Shown here one piece after another: positions 1 to 10,833 of a stretch of DNA of 64,000 nucleotides. Position numbers and translations under genes: made by a program. The stretch spans positions 4,707,769 to 4,771,768 of the forward strand of contig NC_084610.1 of NCBI RefSeq assembly GCF_033807715.1, given 5' to 3'. Position 1 is the first letter of the stretch, and every line of letters starts with the position of its first letter. This stretch comes from Cololabis saira. Lineage: Eukaryota > Chordata > Actinopteri > Beloniformes > Belonidae. A model generated the notes under the pieces. That model was not told the DNA's origin. It saw only the letters and a program-made list of their open reading frames with translations, and did no database searches.

Positions 1-99
1 TCCCCAGTAATCCAGGAGTTTTTATGTGCTATTAGAACCTGCTGAGGTGAGTCGCAGGACAAAATGCAATTCAAAATACATAATGATGAATAATGAATA

Positions 100-1129
100 C
101 CGTAGATGACCAAATAGTCGCCCGCGCGCAAATACGCGCCTGTGCTCTAATAGCCGCCGGGGGTCCGAGCCCATTTGGCATAATAAACGCCGGTTCAATT
201 AAACGCCCGGGCGACTACCGGTAATAACCTGGTAATAACACTGTATTTGCATTGTATTGTGTACAGTATCGTTCATACTGCTCTGATCAGCTCCGTGTGT
301 CGCCGTTACACAGACAAACGTGCGTCCTGCCCACCCGATCAAAGGTTATGGGGATTCTTTATTATTTATAATTTTATTTTTTTATATATTAAAATCCCAA
401 AATATCTGTACCGTTTCTGATGGTGTGTGACCTGCGAATCATTTTTAGACACAACAAAGAACGCGTACGTTGTGTCTCGGCGGAGGAACCCGGCGTCCCA
501 GCAAAGTGAGAAGAGAAAAAAGAGTTCAGCAGACAGCGCACACACTGAAGGCCGATTTATGGTTCCGCGTTACACCAACGCAGAGCCTACGGCATATGGT
601 ACGCCGTAAGGCTGATTTATGGTTCCACGTTACACCAACGCAGAGCCTACGGCGTAGGGTACGCGGCGACACGCACCGTACGTGGAAATGCGGTCTTTTT
701 TTTGCTATTAAAACATGATTTGTAATGTGAATTTGCAACACTTAAACTACAAATAATAGTTTTTGACGTGACATCAGAGATTGTGCATGCTCTCTGTGAA
801 AGGATGAGTCCAATCGGGTCGCAGCTGCTTCAACTGTGATTCCTTCACGAGGAGCGACCAGGATTTCAAACACGCTTGATTTTCTTGCAACCTCACGATT
901 CGTGATCGGGAGCTCGTCGTGAGGTGTTGTGTTGTGTACAGTGTGTACAATTTTAGTTCCAGTGGTACTATGGTGATCTCATATGTTCTTTGTAAGTAAT
1001 GGTCTGGTGCTGCTCATTGCAAAAATAAATTGTAGCCTGGTGCAAATACCCGCCTGGTTCTTATAAACGCCTGGGGTCCAAGTGGATTTAGCATATTAAA
1101 CGCCCGGGCTACTAAATGGTCATCTACGG
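100..1129. mobile_element. TA-flanked inverted-repeat element, non-autonomous
   Basis: The ends are inverted: CCGTAGATGACCAAATAGT at 100 and its imperfect complement ending GGTCATCTACGG at 1129. Further homology runs inward (CGCCCGGGC blocks near 205 and 1100; GGGGTCC/GGACCCC blocks). A TA dinucleotide flanks both ends (98-99 and 1130-1131), which fits Tc1/mariner-like target choice, but two bases are weak evidence. The interior has no transposase ORF and carries a tandem 60-bp block at 551-672. It abuts the LINE fragment on its right. Confidence 0.7.
551..672. repeat. Tandem pair of 60-bp blocks (TTATGGTTCCGCGTTA family)
   Basis: Two head-to-tail copies (551-610 and 611-672), each with GATTTATGGTTCC, then ACACCAACGCAGAGCC and a CGGCGTA-like run. 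The same block occurs as an inverted-repeat MITE at 38240-38330 and as a remnant near 39652-39690, so this is a dispersed family that was captured and doubled here. Confidence 0.75.
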
Positions 1130-1134
1130 TAACC

Positions 1135-1937
1135 ACAAGGCCAGTCTGTTCTTTATGTTCTTTGAATGTAATTAGTACATCCATATGATGTGGGAATGTC
1201 CAGGTGTTAACTCCTTTTGGCGGCAAGTTGTAGATAAGTTATCTGCGATAGTTGACCTTCATATACCTTGTCTTCCTAATATTATACTGTTAAACGATGA
1301 CTCTTCTATCACTCTAGATAGAATTGAGAAGAAAATATTATTTCGTGGACTAACAGCAGCTAAGAAAATTCTAGTCATGAGATGGAAAACTCCAAATGTT
1401 TTGAATATATGTCACTGGTTTCCATTATTTTTGGATGTACTGTCTTTGGAACTATCAATTGTGCGATTACGCGGCGCAGCAAAAGAAACTGTAGATGCCT
1501 TATCTAAGGCGGTGCAGGAAGCACGTTCTCTTTTATAAAAATGAGTTAGATGTAATTGTAATGTGTATTTTTTTTTTCTATTTTTTGTTGATGCTTGTTT
1601 TGTTTTTTCATATAAGGATTGTCTTTCATGTAGTATTTAAGTTAAGTCTGATAAAGCTTGAATGTATTTTGTCAAGACAAGAAAGGAGGAGGGTGGGTGA
1701 GGGCGGGGAGATCAGTGCAGTCATATCGGGGTGGATTCAGTGCACATTATACTTGCTGAGCATCCTCTTTTGATAAATTTTATACTGTTACAAGTATATG
1801 TTTGAAATGTTGATGCTCTTCTTGAATATTTTTTGAAATATTTTTTTTCTTTCATTGTTATCCTACCTCGCATGGGCTAAAATTATTTTGAAAATCAATA
1901 AAAAGTTGGTCATAAAAAAAAAAAAAAAAAAAAAAAA
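1135..1937 (+). mobile_element. 5'-truncated L1-like LINE, 3' end with poly(A)
   Basis: The fragment contains the last ~130 codons of a LINE ORF2, a 3' UTR, an AATAAA signal at 1897-1902 and a 24-base poly(A) run at 1914-1937. The left boundary is approximate, just after the TIR element. I could not find a clear target-site duplication. Confidence 0.75.
1185..1538 (+). pseudogene. LINE ORF2 C-terminal fragment
   Basis: The 117 codons begin MMWECPGVNSFWRQVV, resembling the zinc-knuckle region behind L1-type reverse transcriptases (H-x-x-W-x-C-P followed by FW). A LTAAKKILVMRW stretch and a helical, charged C-terminus (VQEARSLL) follow before the stop. In the same frame upstream (from about 1143), FFECN-stop-YIH continues the homology with one in-frame stop. 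The catalytic domains are absent, so this is a dead 3' fragment. Clade placement (L1/Tx1-like) is by motif only. Confidence 0.72.
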
Positions 1938-2202
1938 CAACGATGGAGTCCTGAAGGAACCTCGCTCAGATTAGGGATAACAAGTGCACCCTTAAAGTGA
2001 TCCTAGGGGAAGTTTGGTGAGCATTTGGTGTCTGGTCTTTGCTCACGACAAAACCTGAGGAAGATACATGGGGCCGGCCTCCTGTGGACCCATTACCTGG
2101 GTCATTTTCAACAACCCTGATCATCAAGACATCTCACAACACACAATGTAACAAGTTAACGAGGGCCTTCCATACGGTCAGATCCAGCGCAGGTGTTTGT
2201 AC

Positions 2203-2336
2203 CTGGAGAACTGCTGCTGCAGCGAAACCATCTGCGCTCGTCCCAGCTCGGACTCCTCGGTCACCTCCCGGAGACGCTTCTCGCTCTCCAGTCGCAGGCG
2301 TCGCTCTTCCTCTAGCTCGTGGATCAACTTTTCTCG
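2203..2336 (-). CDS. Coding exon of a coiled-coil protein (third exon in window)
   Basis: A 134-bp internal exon. On the minus strand it follows an acceptor ending CCCCGCAG at 2337 and stops before a GTACAA donor at 2201-2202. It enters in phase 0 (CGA GAA AAG) and leaves in phase 2 (TCC AG). It encodes 44 full codons starting REKLIHELEEERRLR and ending SLQQQFS, almost all charged or Leu residues with heptad-like spacing, so a parallel coiled coil is the likely fold. There is no stop in frame, and the frame joins exactly to the exon at 16797-16860. The block ELEEERRLRLE repeats the pattern QLEEERRNVRRE encoded by the exon at 50122, which suggests an internal duplication of the coil. I do not recognise the gene; a corepressor or scaffold-type coiled coil is possible but unproven. 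Exon confidence is high, gene identity low. Confidence 0.87.
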
Positions 2337-3839
2337 CTGCGGGGACACAGAAACACGAGTAGGAATGGTTACGTCTCAGCAGCATGCAGCCGGACAGCTA
2401 AAAAACGATTATCCTTGAGTCCCCCTGCCATATTTATGGCCGTGAACATGTCGTGTTCTGTGGACCAGGCGTGATCCCTGACCCTCCTCTGAGACAGGTA
2501 AGTGAAAACAGGATGTTTCAGCGCCGTGATGGCCAAAACATCTGTGATAAAAGGCTCGGCGGACATCTTTTTACACACTGTGCGTGTAAAGACATACAAT
2601 AAAGACATTTTCGCTGGCAAATTGGGTTTGCTTGTGGTAGTTTGTGCAAGTTCCACCTCATTCTGCCTCTGCGACAAAGCACCCACTAAATGTCAAACAG
2701 CATCTCTTCAAAGTTTAGCTGCTTGGCTTCTTTTCTATTAATCATCCTCTGCATGTTTCATTTAACTTTGTCACGCTGTTGCTCGGTAACTTTGCAATGA
2801 TCTTATTTATGAGTAAATATGACCTTGTGTGATCCAGCCATTGATTTGCTTTTAATCACAGAGCGAGACCAGAACAGAAAGAGGCAGTTGGTTCAATTCT
2901 TTTCCAACTAAATTGCTAAACTGAAGCTCAATAACTTACAGAACCACCATAGATGTACATTAATAGCCATGTGAGGCTTTTACACTGCATTTTTAATGAA
3001 CTGAGGCTCCGTTTGGTGCGAGTTAACCTTGCAACACCTCTGAAGAACAAAGTTTTATTTGATCTTTTTCTCCCCTTCAGAGAAAAATCACAAAATGAAA
3101 GTATTTTTTTACTCTTTAATTGTATTCCAGTTTTTCTAACCGCTTTGGCTACTGACTCAAAAAAAAACCAAGTGTAAATGATCCTCATCTGAGATCCAAA
3201 ATTTAGCACAACAGGCCTGTTTATTTATTTTGACAAAGTTGCAGAAAGGCTCCTACCAGCGAGGTTGTAAGTTTCAGCTGACTAAGCAAATAATAGACGA
3301 TTATTGTTTTAGCCTCGCAGTTATTCCATCAAGCCCGGGATCTCCGCTGCTGACTGTTTATGACAAAGCGCTTTGCTTTGCCATGCAGAAAATTGGAGGG
3401 ATCAACAATCAAACTGTCAAACTTTTCCAGGAATATTAGCTGAAAATACAAGACTGTATAATAGTATTTGAAGCAAAAAAAATATGCTTCTTTTGCAAAC
3501 TCGTGTGAAGTCTTGTGAAGTCTCTACCCCTGATCCATCATTGAAAAGTCAGGACTTTTACTGTCCTTTAAGACCTGAGATGTTTTCTGAAAACAAAAAA
3601 AATAATAATAATTTGTTGGAGTGGATCTGTGGAATGGGTTGGGTGATGGGTTGAAGCAATGTACAAATATAAATCAATTTAAAAAACGGTACTAAAAGGA
3701 AGTTCTGGGAACTTATTTGATTGAGGAGGAGTTATGGTAAGGAAAGATTGTGTTTGTTAGCTGGTTAGGTGCAAAGGCACAACCAATTGGAAAATCTGTA
3801 GCCTAATAGGTAAATTAGCAGCTATTTATTATAAGAAAT

Positions 3840-3900
3840 CAGATAAGATAAGAAATCCTTTAATAGTCCCACAAAGGGGAAATTTGCAGATTACAGCAGT
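3840..3900. repeat. Short dispersed repeat (TCCTTTAATAGTCCCACAAA type)
   Basis: The string TCCTTTAATAGTCCCACAAA followed by GGGGAAATTTGCA is a recurring 3' fragment of fish retroposons. Only about 60 bp is recognisable, so its parent family is uncertain. Confidence 0.5.
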
Positions 3901-3994
3901 AAAGGGGATATTGCAAAAAACAGAGGCATCAATAGAAATAGTACTAATAGTTATGTTTAATTTATAATAGAGGTAACAAAGGGGCAGGGTTAAA

Positions 3995-4161
3995 TAAGTT
4001 TTACTTCTAGCTGCTCCTTTTCGGACATTGTTTTTTTTTCTCTGTTTGTATTACGTTTTTGTTGCTTTTTTTCTGTATGTTTTGAATTTGTTTAAAAATT
4101 TTATATTTTTTTCCTTATGTGTTCGAAATAAACCATTCAATCAACCAATCAACCAATCATC

Positions 4162-4199
<38 letters not shown>
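3995..4199 (+). repeat. LINE 3' tail ending in a (CAAT)n microsatellite
   Basis: The sequence contains GCTCCTTTTCGGACATTG, a T-rich segment, GTTCGAAATAAACCATTCAA and then 13 or so imperfect CAAT/CAAC units to 4199. This arrangement matches 3' ends of fish LINEs that terminate in short tandem units instead of poly(A). No coding sequence is left. Confidence 0.6.
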
Positions 4200-5335
4200 G
4201 CAGCAGTGCTCAGGATTTAGTGACACCTAGTGGCTGAATTTAAGATTACAACTAAATCTCTCCCTAGATCCCTAGACCGGATCAGGATCTGTATTGGACT
4301 GTTTTCAGACCTTGTATTAGCATTGGCTACAAGGGATGAGACTTTTCTTGAATGCATTTTAATACCAGGTCTGAATGGAGTCTCAACGCCCGAGTATCAA
4401 AATCTCTTGGAACCACAAATCAATGCCACAGGAATCCTTTAATGCCATTCTTTTAACAGGCAAACCTGGCAATACAGTGTCTATCCTTCAAAAAAACCCC
4501 AACCATTCATTGGAAACCTTGTTAGTTACTTTTGACTACAAGCCGAACAACAAACGGAAATAAAAAACAATTCAAAAGAAATAAGTGAAAGGTCGTCCGC
4601 CACATCTCCAACCTCTTTACAAGTAGGGGTTAAGTCAGGCCGGGCCTCTCCTGGGCTCCGTCATCTTTGCATATCTTCAAGGATATATGCTCCAACACCA
4701 TTCCCATGGTTTAAAGTTTTCCACGACTGCCTGCATCCACCCATAACTCTTGACTTGGCCCCTCCTTCCTGAGTCTACCGGCAGCTGTGTGCAGCTCCCT
4801 CAAGTCCTCGGGGCTCTCAGCGAGAGTGGAGAAACAACAAATCAAACCTTATTTCCCTATTGATTCACACTGGTTATGTTTTAAAAGCACACAAGTACCA
4901 GTCGACAACGCTGCTCTCCTCAGACAATCCCTTAATGGCTTCCCTGGGCAGATCGACAGCCTCAGTCACTTGTCATTCAGTCCTATTAGAGACGGACAGC
5001 CGGGTGGAAACAGCAGGAAAGAAAAGAACGGCGGTATAAGAGCACGCGTGGTGCTGATATTCATCCGAAACAATGTTGAGACTTTACAAGACTGTAAAGT
5101 AAGCTGCAATGTCAGGACATTGGTGGTTTGAGCACAGTCTCAGTTTATACCACAGATGGACGGACTTGAGATGTCACGCTCAACCATCCCCATTCATTAG
5201 AACAGAGTCACTCTTGTACCACGGCAGATCTACGCGCCATCATGAGGGCAGAAACGGTATCGCTGCTTAACGTCTGTCTGTAAAGCTGAACGGCTAGAGT
5301 GTTGTGGCCCTAAACAAAGTGACAGGGCTGTTCTA

Positions 5336-5702
5336 CAGGACTGTCTCAGAAAATTAGAATATTGTGATTTTCTGTAATGCAATTACAAAAACAAAAATGT
5401 CATACATTCTGGATTCATTACAAATCAACTGAAATATTGCAAGCCTTTTATTATTTTAATATTGCTGATCATTGCTTACAGCTTAAGAAAACTCAAATAT
5501 CCTATCTCAAAAAATTAGAATATTCTGGGAATCTTAATCTTAAACTGTAAGCCATAATCAGCAATATTAAAATAATAAAAGGCTTGCAATATTTCAGTTG
5601 ATTTGTAATGAATCCAGAATGTAAGACATTTTTGTTTTTTTAATTGCATTACAGAAAATAAAGAACTTTATCACAATATTCTAATTTTCTGAGACAGTCC
5701 TG
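5336..5702. mobile_element. Foldback (palindromic) element with TA target duplication
   Basis: This 367-bp element is close to a perfect inverted repeat over its whole length. It starts CAGGACTGTCTCAGAAAATT and ends with the complement, GAGACAGTCCTG. Arms of about 165 bp pair around a centre near 5500-5520. TA lies directly outside both ends (5334-5335 and 5703-5704). The right arm has an extra AAAGAACTTTA segment. It codes for nothing and is probably mobilised by a Tc1/mariner-type transposase. Confidence 0.85.
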
Positions 5703-5766
5703 TACATTGGACGTTTTCGACCAGGTAATCAGTTCAAACATCCTAAGATTAACTCTTCAACACAGG

Positions 5767-5790
5767 AAATAAATAAATAAATAAATAAAA
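5767..5790. repeat. (AAAT)n microsatellite
   Basis: A short run of about five AAAT units. Confidence 0.8.
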
Positions 5791-8280
5791 TGTGACCCTT
5801 TTAAACAAATGAAATGATCTTCCATCCTCTTAGAATATTGGTTTAACTGGGATGATTTCTACCAAGGGCAGAGATACCCAGACACCCAACAATGTCTGCT
5901 CCCGAATATGTTTTCTTTGGCCTTGAGGTACGACATTGACTCAAGGCGAGCGCGCAAGCTCATAAAAGTTCTGGATATCCCCCAATAGGTCTCCCAAAAC
6001 ATTACACACATTAATCATGACCGTAACTCTCCAAATGAAGTCAAAGGAGCGAGAGACCAGCGACCTCATCGGCGTTACTGGTCTCGCGGAGGCGGTAGAG
6101 CTTCAGAGTCGATTCCCTCACTCACAAATGCACCTCTCCATCCCGATCCTCACTCTTGTGGAGTGTGAGACCACCAAGTCGCTTTTCACAGACAAGCACG
6201 ATGAGGACATCTAGTGGTGGAGCCAGAATACAGGAGGTATAGATGGAAACATCCCCCACAACACGAGGCTTCTTTATCCATAGAGGTGCACCATAAAACC
6301 AACTTGCATAAAAAGACAACTGGAAAGTGTTGTAACTTGGATATTAACTTGACTGCAAGCACTAAACGGCCATTATTCATTATACTGCGACTTCTGCCAC
6401 AAAGGCAGACGATAACAGGCAGTGGGGCAGAATATTAAACCCATGTCACCGTTAAAAGCAGCTCTGCTTCTCGCTGTGGCTATAAAAAGTCATGGTTAGT
6501 ATGTGGGGCTCCTCTCTGCACACGAAGGGGCTCCTCTTGTTGGGGTGGGGGGTAATGGATGCCGTAAATCCAGTCAAACTGGGGCATAAAGAAGTACCTC
6601 CCCCAGACAGAAGCACAAAACGACGACTCTTTGGCTTTTTTTTCTTCGAGGGTGCAAAAGAAAAAAGAAAAAGAAACAAAGCAGCAAACGTTTTCTAGTC
6701 CCCGAGAAGAATAGGGTTTTAATGGAAGATAAAAAAATTGAAAAGTCAGTAATTTTGATTGCAGCCAGGGTTCTTTTATTTGCTCCAACACATGACGTGC
6801 AGGGTTTTGTTCTGCAAGTTGGCCTGGATTTATTTCACAAAAATTGCAGTAGCCTCAATCTTGATTTTTGCAGGCCACAAACGCCCCGGGCATAAACTGC
6901 CGACCCCCGTGTGTCTGCTCACACACTCTTGCCAGCAGCCTCAATAACAGCACGGGATTTATAGTCTACGCTGTAGTAAAAGCTCTCTATTGCTTTTGTT
7001 TCAATATATAATTTGAGCAATTTTACGAGGCCAGAAGCCGTTAAATCAAACATCACCATATCTTCATGTGGCCAGTTTTTCTTGGTTGAAATGTTTATTG
7101 TTTGCAGCACCGTTTTCTTGCAGCTAATTGAAAGCACATTCTGTAACGAGCTGCACTGCAGTTACACCCCCTTTAGAAATGCCATGGGAAGATATCTCAG
7201 AGTCAACAGTGGGATGGGATGAGTTGAAAACACGCTCGGTGACGCTCTGTGAGAACATTTATTTTAGTTAATCCAACCATTCAGGAAGATAATCCTCTTT
7301 CTTGACTGACTGCTGAGGTGTAATGCCGATGTCGGCCTCTAGAGGGCAACATGCTGCTGGAATAAACCCAGAGTGGAGGCAGGACTGAGCCAGCTCCATC
7401 AAACAATACTCTGGTAAGGAAAGAAAAAAAAGCAAATGGAAAAAGGCGAGAGTAATCTATAAAATGGCCCAGGCAGGGTTTTACAGCGACTTGCTGAATC
7501 GTATATCTGAAGAAACCCGAATTGGCTGTTTCAGGATTAAAGTTGACCTCTGTCACTGTCAAGGCTTTCTTTATTTCCTGGCCAACACAAAAGGTTTCCA
7601 TCTTGGTAAAAATGAATTTATCGCCACCAACACGTGAGGCTTCCTTGAGGATTAAAAAAAGCAATGAGATGGTGTTGATTTCAAAACCAAACATGTCATA
7701 AAATAGATGAAAGGCCATAGGACTGAACTGTCTGTGGTGCTGTTTTAGATCTACAATCATATTAGTTGTACCGGAGTCCAGAATGAGGCTCGTCTTCGTA
7801 ATTGGACAACATTAGATGGTAATGGTATTCATCCAGGCTGAATTACTAGAAGACTGGAAGCCCCCTGGTGCCCTCCAAGATCCACCAAGGACTCTAAATT
7901 AATTAGAGCCCTCTGCCTCTTCTTGTTGTTCCTGCGGTGCCGTCTGCTATAAAAGGCTGCCTCTATCAGGTTAAGTGCATGTGTACAGTGTGTAGAGCCA
8001 TAAGTCTGTCTCCCAAGTCTCGCTCGGCTCCTGCAGGACGGCCTTCTGTAACTGTACGTGTGTGTGTGTGTTTGTGTCCATGCAGGGTTTGGGGTACAGT
8101 TTGCAGGACTTAATAGTCTCTTTATTACGCAGAAATCCCCCCACCCCGCCTCGGTTGGAGCTTTTTGGCTAATCAAAGGGCCGGGAGCGGATCTGGGGCT
8201 CGCTGCTAAAGCAAACATCAGGGACACAATGCAGCACGCAGGTTCTTCATTCATAAATAAAACATGCCACAAGGCTGCTT

Positions 8281-8302
8281 CTGTGTGTGTGTGTGTGTGT
8301 GC
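8281..8302. repeat. (TG)n microsatellite
   Basis: Ten TG units; a shorter TG run is at 8057-8070. Confidence 0.85.
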
Positions 8303-8529
8303 GTTTTATAGTAAGACTCGGTTCAGATGAAAGTGTAACATGAGGAGGATTTGGCCTCCGAGCCGGAGCACTGTGTGACACGCCAGGTCACACTCACTAA
8401 AGACAAATTAAAGGCGATCATTAAGATGAAAGTGCGCCAGCCCAAATGGAAGAAAAAAAAAAAACCCTTACATCAAAACAGAGGACAAAAATAATTAAGA
8501 AGACAAAGTCAGTACCATACCAACCCAAT

Positions 8530-8555
8530 AGAACTCATCTGATCAGATGAGTTCT
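8530..8555. repeat. Perfect 26-bp palindrome
   Basis: AGAACTCATCTGA is followed without a spacer by its exact complement. Imperfect pairing extends outward (CCAACCCAAT against GTTGGGGTTG). No flanking duplication was found. Confidence 0.85.
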
Positions 8556-8737
8556 GTTGGGGTTGTATTTGTCTTCAGCAAATACAACCTCATAAGCCTC
8601 CTAACGAGACCTTACAGGACATAAAATAAATAATAATGTGGGAAATCCTAAGTACCCCCATGACTCAATAACTACAAGACGGTAGTAACTACTGAAAACA
8701 AAATCTCCGGTTACAGTTACCATGGCAACTTAAGCAC

Positions 8738-8870
8738 TAGGGGAGTTTTTACCTGCCATTGTTTATGTAATAATTGCTCAGGGGTCATGTTCTGGGTCTC
8801 TGGAAAGCGTCTAGAAACAACATCTGTTGTATTAAACGCTATACAAATAAAATTGAATTGAATTGAATTA
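8738..8870 (+). repeat. LINE/SINE 3' tail with (GAATT)n end
   Basis: Contains GGGGAGTTTTTACCTGCCAT, GGGTCATGTTCTGGGTCTCTG, AAACGCTATACAAATAAAAT and then TGAAT-type units. The order and the terminal pentamer repeat match a common fish retroposon 3' end. Only the non-coding tail is present. Confidence 0.65.
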
Positions 8871-10434
8871 AGCACATGCGTTGTTTTAAAGATTTGGTCA
8901 TGTGTCAAAACTCTTCACTGAAGTCCAACTGTAAAACGCATTATCAGATGCTTTGCCACAATTGTGCACAAACAAGCCATGGATTCATATCGTGGTTAAA
9001 ACTTTGTTGATTAAAAGTTTTTTTTGGCGATTAATGTCTGTAAATTAGTTTTTTTTAGTCTAAATTGCAGGTTCACAGGTAATAATCACATGGAAATGAA
9101 GCATAAGAGTGAAGAGACCCGACAAGAGTAAATCATCTCCATGGTTACCCGTGGACTCTCCCAGACTATCCCAGACGTGGACGCAGTCGTCCAAAATGCC
9201 AAAAGCCAAGACGCGATTAAAAGCTGAAAGTCAACGACATACTGTAGGCTTATGACCCCCCCCACCAAAAAAAACCTGTACATTTGTACGGAAAATTGCA
9301 ATCGACTCTTTTTTGGCGTCTTGCACCTTCGATCACTTCCACACTTGAGCAGGCCGGATGTGGCCCCTTGAGCAGCGCAAAGAAACTTTCAATCCCGTTT
9401 CGAAATCACTAACTTTTTATTTATATTCGCACGGAATACTTACATATTTACTGATTTTGTTCTGCAAAAACATTTCTGTACTTTCTGAAAAGATGAGGTT
9501 TTGTAGTTGCTTGGGATCAATAATTAAGTCTTTAATTTGCTTTGTAAAGAAAAACTCATTGGACTCTGATGGTTTAATAAGCAATAAATGAAAACATTGA
9601 TTTGCTGTAGAGAAAAAGACTCTCTAAACAGTTTTAGTCAGTAAAAGTCAGAGTGCTGTGTCCCGCAGGGCTCCATCAATTCAATTATCATGGAGAGCCA
9701 CTGCATTAGAGAGCTCCACTTCTCCATCAGACCGCCGCCGGCACTATAGCAAATAATACACACACCCCAGGAATATGCTAAATCATGAGTGGCCCATTTA
9801 TCAATGCCAAGGGAGCTCCCCCCACCCCACCCACGCACGCCGACTCTCCCACACAAATAGGCAGCGGTGACTACGTGAAAGAGCCGGTGTGGAGATGCGA
9901 TTTGGGCCCGGCTGTCAGCGTCCGTCAAGCCTCTCCTGGAGAGAGGAGGAGGGGGACGGGGGGACGGGTCAGACCATCTCGGCCCTCGCCCCTGTCCGGG
10001 GCTGATAAGGCAAATGTGGAGAGATGGCACCTGAGTCCCTGACGGGTCCCCGGACCTCCACGCTGTCACGTATCCTGAACACAGCTGTCACCGAGACTCC
10101 ATGGAGGTCCCTCAGCGAGGGAGGTCCATGAGCTCTCCCAGGCCCTTCTCTTTGTCTTTTAACGCTCACAACCCCTCCAAATGATATTTTATCAGCTGAA
10201 AGCACACCTTAGAGCAGGAGATATCAGCCTTTTAATCGCAGTTCACAGTAATAAATCACTGTCAAAGCATCACACTCTGGTGTCGGTACGAGCTCATTAA
10301 ACCAACATCAGCCAGGACGCCCGTCCGTCCGGCTTCCTGTCCGTCCACCTTTGGCTACACAGGAACAACACCAGCTCCTTCTGAGTTTCCCCCCCAAATA
10401 TCAATTAAATACATGCCCCAACCAGTTCTTCTTC

Positions 10435-10833
10435 TACGGAAGAGTATTAGGGCCAGGCAAGAGAAAAAAAATTTGAGAGTGGAAGATTTTTTTTTATTGT
10501 GCACTTCGAGAAAAAATATGAAATGTCGAGAAAAAAGTCGAAATTTCGCCTTTTTTCTCAACATTTCGACTTTTTTTCTCTCGACATTTCGACTTTATTC
10601 ACGAAATTTCGACTTTTTTCTCAACATTTCGACTTTTTTTTCAACATTTCGACTTTATTCACGAAATTTTGAATTTTTTCTCAACATTTCGACTTTTTTC
10701 TCGACATTTTGACTTTTTTCTTAAAATTTCGACTTTTTTCTCGACATTTCGACTTTGCATAATGAAAAAAAAATCTTCCTCCTCTAAAATACTATTTTTT
10801 TTTTCTCCTGCCTGGCCCTAATACTGTTCCGTA
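10435..10833. mobile_element. TIR element filled with a GTCGAAATGTCGAG minisatellite
   Basis: The ends are inverted: TACGGAAGAGTATTAGGGCC at 10435 and its imperfect complement ending CTGTTCCGTA at 10833, continuing inward through CCAGGCAAGAGAAAAAA. The interior is a degenerate tandem array of roughly 19-20 bp units (TTTTTTCTCGACATTTCGAC and variants). TTCTTC occurs on both outer sides, but the left flank is itself a TTC repeat, so the target duplication is unsure. The array produces long artefact ORFs. Confidence 0.75.

Larger units (their letters stand above)
1..2202 (-). other. Intron downstream of exon 2203-2336 (partial)
   Basis: This intron runs off the left edge of the window. It holds the TA-flanked element at 100-1129 and the LINE fragment to 1937. 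I see nothing recognisable in 1938-2202 or in the first 99 bases. Confidence 0.7.

Noticed and set aside
7281..7760. 159-codon minus-strand open frame
   Set aside because: No recognisable motif, irregular composition, and no sign of codon-level constraint visible in one sequence.
10413..10712. 99-codon open frame with FFLNISTFFSTF repeats
   Set aside because: Produced by the GTCGAAATGTCGAG minisatellite.
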